The notes below the pieces were generated by a model. It was not told where the DNA came from. It ran no database searches and worked only from the letters and a program-made list of their open reading frames with translations. From NCBI GenBank assembly GCA_025175895.1, contig CM046004.1, positions 20,137,011 to 20,201,010 on the forward strand: a DNA stretch of 64,000 nt, given 5' to 3'. Both the position numbers and the translations under genes were made by a program. Shown piece by piece: positions 1-10,232 of this stretch. Origin of the DNA: Wurfbainia villosa (taxonomy: Eukaryota; Streptophyta; Magnoliopsida; Zingiberales; Zingiberaceae). Each line of letters opens with the position of its first letter. The stretch's first letter is position 1.

Positions 1-239
1 GGTAGTGTCAGTCGGAGTGGCCAGCAGTAGGGATCCCCATTGTGTAGCGAGCTCTTTACGCTCATATGCTACTTGATCATACTGTCCACTCGGCTACTCT
101 AGAGTAGTGGTTGGTGTTGAGTTGGGACAGTTGTCATGTTGTGCCACCTAGGCCACACTGGGGTCGTGGTAGCGAGTAGGGGTGCGCAGGCATGACCATG
201 CATGTTGCATTGTCGTATCATATGGCACTTTGCATATTA

Positions 240-292
<53 letters not shown>

Positions 293-844
293 TGTAGTCT
301 ATATATATATGCTTATTGTGATGTTGCATTTGATTGTACTATGCTTGCTGCATTTGGTTGTATATCATCTTTATACATGCTTCTCGCATCTATTATACGG
401 TTGTGTCGGATACTTGTATACTTGTTGGACAGACCATTAGATACCCTTAACCTATATCATGAGTATATTGTGAGTTAGTATTACTCTTCCTGTTATATAT
501 GTTGGATATATGCTCAGGTTGGATTAGAGTAGCGTAGCAGACTTTCAGGTATGTCTGCATTATACGTTGTTTATTTGGTTAGATGGTATATGCGTGTATT
601 TATATACTGTGTTGGTATACCTGTTGTATCTCTAGGTTATGTTGTTGAATTACATGTTATATTTGATATATACATGTTTTTTCTATTACCTGCTGAGTTT
701 TACTCACCACCATAAACCCGGGGTTTTTCTGTCGCCCAGGTAAACGATAGAAGTCTTCGTGACGGCTTAGAGCACCGCTGGTTGGCAACATTTCATCTCA
801 CCTCCAAGGCTCCCGTGTTCATTTTGGGCTTTCCGTACGTTGCG
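1..844 (+). mobile_element. Left part of a gypsy-like LTR, split by element A
   Basis: This stretch has no credible gene. It is continuous with 17044-17303 once element A and one copy of its 5 bp target duplication (TTATG) are removed. The rejoined sequence holds a TA microsatellite, a TTTACTCACC block near 697 and, on the far side, GTACAGGGGAGATGTC at about 17275. These resemble the 3' part of chromovirus (Del/Tekay type) gypsy LTRs known from plants. The window edge cuts the left end, so no LTR terminus or primer site can be shown. The class is an inference; the split by element A is seen directly. Confidence 0.4.
243..290. repeat. (TA)n microsatellite
   Basis: An uninterrupted TA dinucleotide run of about 24 units. 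Open frames that read as Ile-Tyr repeats here are by-products of the repeat. Confidence 0.95.
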
Positions 845-1016
845 TTATGTGTAGAGGAAATGTTGACCGCTAAAGGGGGTGAATAGTGTCGATTTGTTGT
901 GTGATGGAATTCGATTGCGTTCGTCTACAAATCTCATTAGTGCAGCGAAAATAAAACAAATAGCAATAACGAAATACGACAAACACAATGCACAACACTA
1001 GCATATAACGTGGTCC

Positions 1017-1061
1017 GGAACCGAACGGTTCCTACTCCACGGATCGAGCTCTAAAGAGCTC
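1017..1061 (-). other. Paired short hairpins in the R/U5 part of LTR1
   Basis: GGAACCGAACGGTTCC (1017-1032) and GAGCTCTAAAGAGCTC (1046-1061) are two perfect 7 bp inverted repeats with 2-base loops, 13 bases apart. The same pair is at 10400-10444 in LTR2. The second hairpin is also intact in the related LTR at 63640-63655. In LTR3 both are mutated (about 15677-15720). They lie about 270-320 bases downstream of the TATA-like box on the element strand, inside the transcribed part. Confidence 0.75.
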
Positions 1062-1355
1062 TAGTGATGCACACGCAATCACTAATCACAAATAACTCCT
1101 TCTAGGAACAATCCGGAGGTGGAGAAACCCCTTACAAGTGATTACAAAAGTAATACAATAAGAATACAAGCAACTACACTAAAATGCAAGTAAAGAAAAC
1201 TTTACACCAAGCTTTTGAATGCTTGCTTGTTAAGTTGATCGAGTAGCACTTGGAGACCCTGAATTGTAGCAGGAACTCGCCCCAAAACACCTCAAAGAAC
1301 CATGTTGATTTCCTCTTCCACAAGCTCCCTTTAAAGCTGCTTTTTGGGTTGGAAA

Positions 1356-1690
1356 TCACCGATTAGTCAACTGGTCGGGACCATCAGTCGACTGATGACA
1401 CTGTTGCTGTGAGACAATGGTATAATCCACGCTGGAAAAATCCAACGGATAGGACATCAGTCGACTGATCGAACCTTCACTCGACTGCTAACCCCAACAG
1501 TCGAGTCAGACTCCATTCTGTACCTAAATTCTCGAGCACCAGTCGACTGATAACACAATAGTCGACTGCTCGAGTAAGCAGTCGACTACCCACCTCTGGT
1601 AGTCGACTGCTGGGACACTTCCCGCAGTCAAACCCTAGTTGACTCACACCAGTCGGCTGTCATATGACATCAGTCGACTGACACACCTTA
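1356..1690 (-). promoter_or_regulatory. Cluster of CAGTCGACTG palindromes in U3 of LTR1
   Basis: At least four exact copies of the self-complementary decamer CAGTCGACTG (near 1384, 1455, 1540, 1671) and about eight one- or two-base variants lie within 335 bp. On the element strand they stand just upstream of the TATA-like box. The same arrangement recurs in the LTRs of B, F, G and H. The function is unknown; a protein-binding array is my inference. Confidence 0.6.
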
Positions 1691-1907
1691 AACATGAGGT
1701 TTTAACCTCAAACATGAGGTTTAACCCAAGTATGGTGCCCCCATACTTGCTTGACCATCCTTAGCCTAAACCTAAGCCTTCTAGCCACCTCCGTCAGCCT
1801 CGTGCCTCTTGGATCCCTCCAAGTCATCCATGACTTGTTCATCCATTGCGCTAACCTTCAGGTTCTTCCATCGGCTATGTCATGCTAACGGTGTCTACAC
1901 CGCCAAG

Positions 1908-2172
1908 GTACATTGGACTTGTGCTGCCAAGACTCCCGCTTGAACTTTACACTGTCAACCATTGGACTTATGCTTCCAAGACTCCCGCTTGGACTTTACG
2001 CCACCAATATCAAACCCCTTGGACTTCTCAAATGGCAAGACTCAAGCTTGGACTTTACCTTGCCAACCCATGTTGGACTTCTCAAATGTCAAGACTAAAG
2101 CTTGGACTTTCCCTTGCCAACCCATGTTGGACTTTCCATGCCAAGACCCATGCTTGGACTTTTCCTTGACAT
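1908..2172 (-). repeat. Degenerate tandem repeat of about 45-50 bp in LTR1
   Basis: Five to six units share the core CCAAGACTC-CGCTTGGACTTT followed by CCAACCCATGTTGGACTT. Equivalent arrays occur at 11308-11575 (LTR2) and 16550-16845 (LTR3). Overlapping open frames rich in Trp-Thr and Leu-Pro here are read-throughs of the repeat, not proteins. Confidence 0.8.
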
Positions 2173-2395
2173 GGTCAACTCCAGTCAACCATCAAAATCC
2201 CCCTCGAGTCTAACTCGAGTCCGGTCAATCATGACCCGGGTCGACTGTGCCAATAATCTTTCCAAAACATTATCAGACATTAATGTCAAACATCAATGTC
2301 AAACATCAATGTCAAACTTCCATGTCAAACATCAAAACATCACTAGAGTCAAACTTGAGTCTGGTCAATCGTGACCTGGGCCGATTGCACCAACA

Positions 2396-2414
2396 ATCTC
2401 TCCCTTTTTGATGT
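2396..2414 (-). other. Polypurine tract of the left A copy
   Basis: On the minus strand the bases next to the 3' LTR read AAAAAGGGAGAGAT. This is the purine-rich plus-strand primer expected immediately upstream of a 3' LTR. An identical tract lies beside LTR2 at 11784-11802. Confidence 0.8.
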
Positions 2415-4352
2415 TTGACAAAAACACATACCTTTGAGTTAGAACACTAACTCAAATTTCCTTACCAATTATCCCAAATTGGTAATTTCACTTTCTCCCC
2501 AATTCTCTGTATTGACAATTGATAACATCAATTAATAACACTCTCCATAACATTCTCTCCCAAATCATTCTCCTCCTTTTTGACTAACATCAAAAAGGTT
2601 TACTCTCCAAGGATGTCAATGTCTCATATCCAATAAGATCTTACAATCTCCCCCTTGGTTCAAAAATACCTAGAATGCCTACCATCTTCCTAGTAATAAG
2701 TCCCATATCACTCAAGAGAGGCAATCCTATACACTCTCCCAATTTCCAAATTGAGTATCTCAAAATCCCATTTTTCCTCCTCATGAGGAAAAATGCCATC
2801 CATCATCCCATGATGGATACCTCCCTCTAAAGGCTTGCTCCCCCTTGACCATTGTACCAACAATGTCCTTGGAAAGTCCCTAAGCCAATAGGAACTCTAA
2901 ACCATCAAAGATAAGGTCTAAAGTTCAATATTGAACTTTTCCATACCTTAAATTTGATACATCACCCTAACACCTCTCTTAATCCATATCCAATGGATTT
3001 TCACCGTTTATAATACTTCCCAAAGCATATCCTAGGGTTAGGAGTGGTTAGGGAACTCTAACATAACTGAAAATGGGGTAAACAACCTTATTTTTCTCGA
3101 AATCAGCTTGGCAGTCGAGTCCTTCAGAAATCAGTCGACTGCCTTGCACATCAGTCGACTGCCACCAAGGTCAGTCGAGTGATAACTGAAAAATCCAATT
3201 TTCAATTATTAGAAATGGATTTTAAAAATTCATAAATAATTATACGTATATCGAAAAATCATGAAAATTCATACGTATAATACTTATAACCAATACAATG
3301 GGTGAGAATTAATAGAAAAATATTTTACCCATAAAATATTGAAATTGACACAGTTCAAAACCATTGAAATTTTCAATGTTTTGGCCCTACTTTATATCAA
3401 CTTCATCAAAAGATAGACTTCATCAAGATTTTCTAAAAGGATTTTAAAATATTTTTGAAAACCTATATTAGATCATGTTCCTTGGGCTTAATGTACATGA
3501 CTTGTACACAAGCTTTTCCAATGATCCACCTTTAGTTAAAGATGAGTTTTAGTTTATCTAAATGCAAAAATTATGCACCTTGAACTTAACTCATATCCTA
3601 GCATCTCACATGTATCTAGGGTGTATATATACACATACATGTCAATTTAATATGAGATGTGGGTTTTGTTCTCCAAATCTAGGGTTTCATGCATTTTCTA
3701 AGGCAACACTACTTGATTCCTTTATAAATGAGACTTCATGTCATGTCATTGTCCTTAAATTAATTTTAATCAAATTAAATGCATGAAATGATCATGGCAT
3801 AAATGATAGCAATAATTAAGCATGACCAATAATCATGATGTTATGGGATATGATATAATCTAAAACACATGACATTAAATCTTAATCCTAAACATGATCA
3901 TGACATATTAAATGATTAAAAATAAATATGATGTCATGACATGTTATATGGCAAACAAAGAATGAAAAATAAAAAGTATAGGTATAAGAATACCTAAATT
4001 TCAATATTAGTTGTCGTTTGATATAATTAAGTATATTTTGTCATATTATCACTTTTCTCCCTAGTGTGCCAAAAACCAAAAATGACACACTATGACCTCT
4101 AAACCTAAATTGTGTCAATTTAATTGATTTTTTATAATTCTAAAAATATATTGGCACATCCTAAAATCTTTTAGGATTATAGATCAAATATATTTCCTAG
4201 GTATCCATAACCTTGAAAATTACCTAAAGTGTCACCTTTACCATGGTTAAGTTAGCTACCCTTCCATTTAAAGTTGGCACATCCTAAACCCATCTAACGT
4301 GAATCAATCACGCTCTTAGGAACCCAAAACCTATTTGAGCTCCTAGGATTGA
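2415..4352 (-). other. Non-coding internal region of left A copy (no pol)
   Basis: About 1.9 kb between the end of gag and the polypurine tract has no recognisable protease, integrase or reverse transcriptase in any frame. It is AT-rich and nearly collinear with 11803-13756 in the right copy. Two exact CAGTCGACTG palindromes and related half-sites are at 3113-3183. In an autonomous Copia element the pol gene would be here, so this gap marks the family as non-autonomous. Confidence 0.75.
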
Positions 4353-6008
4353 TTAAGTATTCCTTAGGGATAACCTCCCTAGATACTTTCCTAATGACCC
4401 TCTAGGCTTGTTAGCCTTGGTCATTTGGGTTTTCCCTAGGTTGACTCTAGGGGTAACTCTCCTTGCAACTTTCTTAGTAGCTTCCCTAGGTTTCTTAGAA
4501 ACCCTAGCCACTAGGCACACTCCTTGGTTACCCTTAGGGATGACTTCCCTAGTAACCTTGGTCTTCTTAAACCTAGTTTGTGTTCCATAATCAAATGGAA
4601 CACTATGATAAGCCACCTTAGGCTTAGGTTTGTGACCCAAACCTTTCTTGTCTTTGGATTACTCTTGTCTCTTAGGGCCTAAGTGTTGACTCTTTGACCT
4701 AGACCCTTGACTTTGACCATTTGACCCTTTTATTTGGTTTTGCATAATCCTAAGGGTCTTTTCAAGTTTCTCAAGCCTTGACCTCAAGGCTTGATTTTCC
4801 AACTCTAATTGTCCAATTTTAGAATTTTAATTTAATCCTTGGGCATGATTCTTCCTAGGCATATGCCTAGTCCATTTGGGGTTAAGACCTAAGTGCTCTT
4901 GTACTTTTCTAATTGTCTCCCTAGGTAGAATTGGTCTAGAATTATTTGACCTAGATTTGTCTTTAGATAAATTATTTTTAGTGACATTAGTCCTAAATTT
5001 TTCCTTATTTGAAAAGTGAATATTCTTAGCTCCTAGGAAAAAATATTTGTTATTTCTAGCATGTTTTCATAATGAATTGCAAGTGAATTAAAGACATGCT
5101 TTTGCCTATTAATCAAAGGAGGTGCATTAATAAATTTTACCTTAGGAATTGCTTTAGAAGCTCCCCCTACATGTGATGCTCCCTCTTGAGTCTTCTTGCT
5201 TCCCCTAGAGCATTGACTCTTATAGTGCCCCTTTTGATGGCACTTGAAGCAAATGATGTTCTCCTTGCTCTTTTGACTTTGGGCACTGGCATCCTTGACC
5301 TTTGGCGTTGGTGGACTTTTCTTGACCCTCTTTGGGCTCTTATAGTGCCCGGTTTCCCTACACTCAAAGCAAATTATATGAATTTTATTTTGAACAGAAA
5401 TGCTTGAGTTACCTAGGGTGGTGGTTAGATCCTCTTGAGCTTGTTCATCACTTCTCCCAGAAGTAGATGACTCTCCTTGCTCTTGCCCTTGCTCCAGAGT
5501 TGAGGATGCTCTAATCTCCTCCCCCTCAATCCTAGAGGTGGAGGTCTCCTCCAATTCTTCCTCTTCCTCTTCCACCGACCCGGAAGTTGACTCCTCCTCA
5601 AATTTCGAATCCTTACTTACTTGTGAGGATGAGCTCTCTTCCTCCTCTTCCTTTTCTTCTTGGATTGAGTGAGACTCTTCATGAAATTTTGCCAATCTTT
5701 TCCATAGTTCCTTGGCGTCAAGATATTCACCTAGCCTAGACAAAACATCATTAGGTATCAAATCTTCTAAAAGTTTTGTTACCTTGGCTTCGGTTTTGAA
5801 TTTTTGCCGTTGCTCTTGGGTCCATTTCTTCAACTTTAGAACTTCTCCCTTCTCCCAAGGAGGTTCAAAGCCTTCTATGAGGATGAACCAATCCTCTATG
5901 TCCATCATCAAGAATGTCTCCATTCTTGCTCTCCACGCGCGGAAAATCTTCTCGGTCGTATGGTGGTGGAGTGTTGATGTCTCATCCAAGATTGTCTTGG
6001 AATTCCAT
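4353..6008 (-). pseudogene. gag: Broken gag gene of left A copy
   Basis: Gag would form the virus-like particle in which retrotransposon RNA is packaged. I place the start at the ATG at 6006-6008 because the right copy opens with the same residues (MEFQD) at 15440. The N-terminal half is a UBN2-type Copia gag (ARMETFLMMDIEDW, then ELWKRLAKFHEE), followed by a long acidic Glu/Ser-rich stretch. Two zinc knuckles come next: CFECRETGHYKSPK, which has lost its last Cys, and an intact CFKCHQKGHYKSQC. A Leu/Lys coiled-coil-like segment and a basic tail (4353-4640) close it. Breaks include a Trp-to-stop change near 5983, a frame slip near 5940 and several stops between 4640 and 5033. No pol follows. 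Confidence 0.75.
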
Positions 6009-6229
6009 CTTCCCTCTAGCGTCTTTTGCTCCCGGCCACTACAAGAATAATAGTTTACTATGACATTTTCTTAACGATATTTAATTCATAGTGTAGTTAT
6101 AAAAAAATTATCATGACATTTATTGAAAAAGATTATGATTTAAAAATAATGTCCAATTAGATCACTTATAATGACATATTTAATAAATGATATTATATTT
6201 AATAAAAATATTAACCCACATGCGTAACG

Positions 6230-6730
6230 CATCTAGCTAGGTTTTATTGTCTTCGATTCCTCTTGTTGGCAACTCGGCATCGCCAACGTACCCACGACAT
6301 CCCTTCCATCTTCACCTTCAGACTTTATCTTTCTGCTATCGACGCCACTGTCGTCGACGTCGCTACCGATGTCTATCTCCTCAATGTCGGTATGCTTTCG
6401 CGCTCGCCTCCTCTGCATTTCGCACTGCGCTATTGTTTGTCGCGGCTCTCAGCGATAGCGATTGCTACCGTCGGTGTCCGCCATCCTCGACAGGCAACCT
6501 TCGACGATGACCACAGTGTGTGGTTGCAAATCATTGGTAGATCTGTTTTGATGATCTTCCTTTTGTTCTTATGCGTATTTTTTGTGCTTGAGAGGGTTAA
6601 TGTTCCCTTGATTGCTTCAGTGAATAAGAATATTGTATTGTCAATTTTCTCCAATTGCAATGCCATTTCTAGTCTTCGACCCTTGATTTGTCTGTACAAT
6701 TATACAAGAATTTTCTTGTCATGAAACTAG
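6230..6730 (+). other. Unassigned GC-richer segment inside the CACTA element
   Basis: An open frame of 153 codons (6263-6724) and others overlap here. Composition is richer in GC than the surrounding AT-rich transposon, with repeated GTCG/CGTC. This would fit a captured 5' exon or untranslated leader, but I recognise no protein family. The first formin exon follows directly, in a different frame. It could be the promoter side of the same captured gene or part of another gene. Confidence 0.3.
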
Positions 6731-6739
6731 GTAATTGCT

Positions 6740-9102
6740 TTGAGATCTCCATCTCTTTTGGATTTTCATGAGCATCTTATTAGCTTGGAAGTTGCATCAA
6801 AGGTTCTACTTGCTTTTTCCATTTCTATTACTAATCAACTTGAAGGAGATGTGCTGACAGTTTCTCTATGCAGATTCAATTGAAATCTTTGGCTGAAGAA
6901 ATGCAGGCTATCGTCAAGGGTTTAGAAAAGGTTGAGTTGGAACTGAATGCATCTGAAAATGATGGCTTTGTGTCAGAAATCTTCCGAAAAGTATGTCACC
7001 CCAAAAGCTTCTTGTGTTTGTATTCATGTGGTTGGTCTGGCCAAGTTATTCGCATACCTTCCAATGTCTAACATCCTTCTATGTTTTGGTTAAATGGTGC
7101 GTTAGTTTTTTTGTCAAAATAGGTAACTCTTGCATCATGGTATGCGATAACACTTCCATTTGTGATGAAAGATGCTTTGTTTAACTTGTTCCCCTCTAAT
7201 TGGTCATGCTTGCTAACTGCATTGTGTAAAGAGATGTGAACTTCTGATCTGGATTATCTGGTAAGGTTTGCCAAAATGGAAAGAAAACCATTTTGTATCA
7301 TGTTATCTTGTGCCAGAATAATGAACATAAAACTTGATTAGTATCATTAAGAAGGGGCTCTTCATTGAGGTTGAAGCCAGAAATATATTTTGTGTGCTAG
7401 TTAGGAATCTTTTTTGTCACCCCTCTAGGTTTAAGTTTGAGAAATTGGATTTGCCTACAATATACTGGCAAATTGTTTGTTAATGGATAGTTGTATTTAT
7501 TACTTGGCAGATCCATTGCTCACCATTTTTTCGTACTTTCGTTTATTAACCACACACATCATTATTGTGTGTTATGTATATACAAGATTCCAAAATTCCA
7601 GGTGTTATTATTAGCTAATCTTTCCTGACCTGAACATATTTATCTGTTCTTGGTTGTTAAATTTGTCACCACTCATTATTAGTTTTCTCACTCATTAGGC
7701 CTTGAAGGAATTTATTGTTGTTGCTGGAGCTAAGGTACAATTATTAATAACACTCTACACAGCAGCGGTAGGTTGCCAGCTACTTGAGCTTTAATTTCTA
7801 TCATGTTGTGTATCCTTCTAAGATATTCTAGTGCTGACAGGGTAGAAATGCAAATGTCCTTGCCTTATATTTTGGTGAAGATCCAACACGATGTCCCTTT
7901 GAACAAGGTTTTTGGCTACTTAATTGTAGTTTCATTAATTAGATGGCCAGAGTCCCTTTTTTTTAAACACCAATATGCATATCTCTATTCATAACAACTT
8001 ATTCCAATGCATAATTAGCAATGTAGATATAGTAGCTCAGTTTAGTTCTTAAAAAGGCCTACAACTGACCTCTGCTTATTTCACTTCCCCTTATATCTTA
8101 TTATAAGTAAGCTTTACACAATTTCTATGTTTATGATTGTGTCAGTATTATGAAAAAAGGTGTAATTAATTACATATGCATCTGTACAACTCAACGTCTT
8201 TTACATACGGTTTTCTGGGTCAACTTTCACTAGCTTTGTTATTGACTTAGAGGTGGCAAACTTGATGTGTTGTCCGACTGGTTCATTTGCAACCAATGAC
8301 TTCATGTTGACCCTCACAAAAACTGGCATTGCATGCTTGTATAGAAAAACTAGAATCCCAAGTCAAAGATGACTTAGAAAGTTATTGATGGGCATGACTG
8401 GAGAAGTATTTCATTGTGTCTAGCTCTGATTCTTAATAATTTCAGTTGTGAGGTGTCATGATAAATTGAGTTCAAGCATGTTAGCACAAGTTAATGTTGG
8501 AAATGCAATAAAGAAGATATAGAGGAAAAAAATGGTTATCTATGCAAACAAAGTTGTTAAACTGGTGGACTGTTAAAATGGTATGCATTGAAAGATAGTC
8601 AATGCCTTTTTTTTAAATAAGATTGATTTTGGAAATGTACGAAAGAAAATATAGAGAAAATGAAATGTTTATCGATGCAACAAAAGCTGTTAAAATGGTA
8701 TGCATTGAAAGTCAGTCGATGTTTTTTTAACAAAAAATATGCATAGGAAGAAATTTGAATGGGACATCATTGATTGGTTCATTAAGTGTAGGAATGTGCA
8801 CAAAAATGCAGAGGAATGAGGTCAAACTGCTGACCTTAACCTCTTGTTAGATGCGTGCCTCACATGTTGGAAATTATGAAACGATGGGTGAACTGATTTA
8901 TCTACTTTTTACTTAATAAGAATAACCTTTTTTTTCTCGAGTTTGAATTATTTTTTTTCCTTATGCAGTTATAGCTACACTTTCAAATTTTGTGTCGTTG
9001 TTGTATAAAACACATCAGGAGAACTGCAAGCAAGCTAAACTTGATAGAAAAAAGGCTAAAAAAGAGAGAGATGGAAAAGTCCAAAACTCCATTGCAGAAT
9101 AG
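6740..9102 (+). pseudogene. Captured formin FH2-domain gene fragment (five exons, introns kept)
   Basis: Plant formins nucleate and elongate actin through the FH2 domain. Five segments match the C-terminal half of a plant FH2 domain in order: 6740-6802 (SLLDFHEHLISLEVASK), 6874-6990 (LAEEMQAIVKGLEKVE, ASENDG), 7699-7768 (ALKEFIVVAGAK), 7841-7907 (ALYFGEDPTRCPFEQ) and 8969-9102 (HQENCKQAKLDRKKAKKE, then TAG). Introns at 6803-6873, 6991-7698, about 7769-7840 and 7908-8968 keep GT...AG ends, so the copy was taken from DNA, not mRNA. The third exon needs a one-base frame change, and the upstream FH1 and first part of FH2 are missing, so no working formin can be made. It lies wholly inside the CACTA element, as in transduplicated gene fragments known for this superfamily. 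Confidence 0.85.
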
Positions 9103-10191
9103 TAAAAGATGTTAGCTTCTGACCACTTGCCTTTCATATGATCTTGTTTCTTTATGGAGTTGTGATTTCTTTACTATATTTATCAAATGTTTCTCCTCTA
9201 GGAATTGAAGGAATCAAGTTTAAGCCAGCAGTTGACACAAGCAAAGGAGAAGGTTAACTCAAAAAACAGAAGCGAAAAAGACATTATATGACCTCTTAGT
9301 GCTCAACATTGGTTTGTATCCGGTTGCTTCCTAGTAGTGAAATTCATTGAATGATATTTTATATTTTCTCATTCGGTATGATATCCAATATTTACCATTA
9401 TTTTTATTAACTTTGGTTATTTGTTGTTTTATTTCAGTACTAATATAAACATATCTATTAAATTTGTAGGTGACAGGTACTTGAATTTTTGTGAATCAAT
9501 ATTATGATTGAAGACGGTCTGCCTAATTGAGTTTTTTTTATAAGACTTTATTAGTTCTAAAATTTAATATTTTGAGTGTAGTGTGTAGTTAGTTTTGGAT
9601 GAAAAAGATTCATCAAGATATTTGTAACTTTACTCAATGATTGTGGAATGAATTTCTATTTTCTATTAGTACTTTAAATTATTTTTTTTATATTCTGAAT
9701 AGGAGATGAATTGTGATAGTGTATAAATATTAAATTCATATTTATATTAGTGATCATTTTAATGTATTTAATAAATATCATTATAGATTAATTGAGGAGA
9801 CATTTAAAAAAATCTTATAAATTATCTTTGTTGACACTTTTTATTGTCTTTATAAAAAATATAAAGCATTTGTAAATGTCAAAATAAATAAGTTTTGATG
9901 ACATTTAGTTTTTTCCTGATTACGATGATAAAAAGGAACGTATAAATGTCCTTAAAATATGATTTTTTTTCTTACACTTTAGAGTGTCATTATATATCTA
10001 TATTAAGACACTTTTGATGTTAATATTTATATTGTATAATGACATTATAAAATATCAGGAAAGCGAGTCGACTCTAAGACGACATCACTTTATAAGGCGT
10101 TTTTCAGTAATGTCACTAAAACATTGGTGTCACTAAAAATATACTATAAGGATATTTATGAATGTCCTTAAAGACCATTATTCTTGTAGCG
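9103..10191 (+). other. Right subterminal region of the CACTA element
   Basis: AT-rich, with no supported gene. A short stretch at 9203-9257, after a CTCTAG acceptor-like site, could encode ELKESSLSQQLTQAKEKVN and might be one more captured exon, but it is not part of the formin domain I recognise. The last 500 bases repeat ATGACATTT-like and TGTCATTATA-like words, also seen at 6060-6200, as expected of transposase-binding subterminal repeats. Confidence 0.5.
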
Positions 10192-10216
10192 GGCGGTTAG
10201 TCCGTAGAAGAGTCCC

Positions 10217-10232
10217 GGGCTCTGATACCAAT
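10217..10232 (-). other. Primer binding site of left A copy
   Basis: On the minus strand ATTGGTATCAGAGCCC follows the LTR2 end. TGGTATCAGAGC is complementary to the 3' end of initiator Met tRNA, the usual primer of plant Copia elements. It makes LTR2 the 5' LTR of the left copy as well as the 3' LTR of the right copy. Confidence 0.9.

Larger units (their letters stand above)
850..2395 (-). repeat. Element A LTR1 (outer 3' LTR)
   Basis: About 1.55 kb, reading TGTAGAGG at 850 and ending CACCAACA at 2395; on the element strand it runs TGTTGG...CTACA. It contains the U5 block CTAAAGGGGGTGAATAG at 868, paired hairpins at 1017-1032 and 1046-1061, a TATA-like CTTTAAAG at 1329-1336, the palindrome cluster 1356-1690 and tandem units at 1908-2172. 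It aligns along its length with LTR2 and LTR3. Its left neighbour is the target duplication. Confidence 0.9.
6037..10191 (+). mobile_element. Non-autonomous CACTA (En/Spm-type) transposon carrying formin exons
   Basis: The left end reads CACTACAAGAATAAT and the right end, on the other strand, CGCTACAAGAATAAT: terminal inverted repeats with the CACTACAAGAA signature of the CACTA superfamily and one base changed at the right tip. The 3 bp target duplication GGC is at 6034-6036 and 10192-10194. Removing the 4155 bp restores the sequence seen uninterrupted in the right A copy at about 15466. AT-rich subterminal zones carry repeated TGACAT/ATGTCA motifs at both ends. No transposase frame is present, so it would need enzyme from elsewhere. 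The interior holds five formin exons in order. Confidence 0.9.

Noticed and set aside
182..478. Open frames with Ile-Tyr runs
   Set aside because: They translate the TA microsatellite and flanking LTR-like sequence; no protein family is visible.
1882..2374. Overlapping Trp/Leu/Pro-rich open frames, also at 11229-11799 and 16523-17139
   Set aside because: They read through the tandem repeat of the A-type LTRs in several frames at once.
6740..9102. A working formin gene
   Set aside because: Only the C-terminal half of FH2 is present, there is a frame slip, and the whole fragment lies within a transposon.
10217..10232. tRNA gene at the TGGTATCAGAGC words
   Set aside because: Only the 12-18 base primer complement is present; no cloverleaf sequence surrounds any of them.
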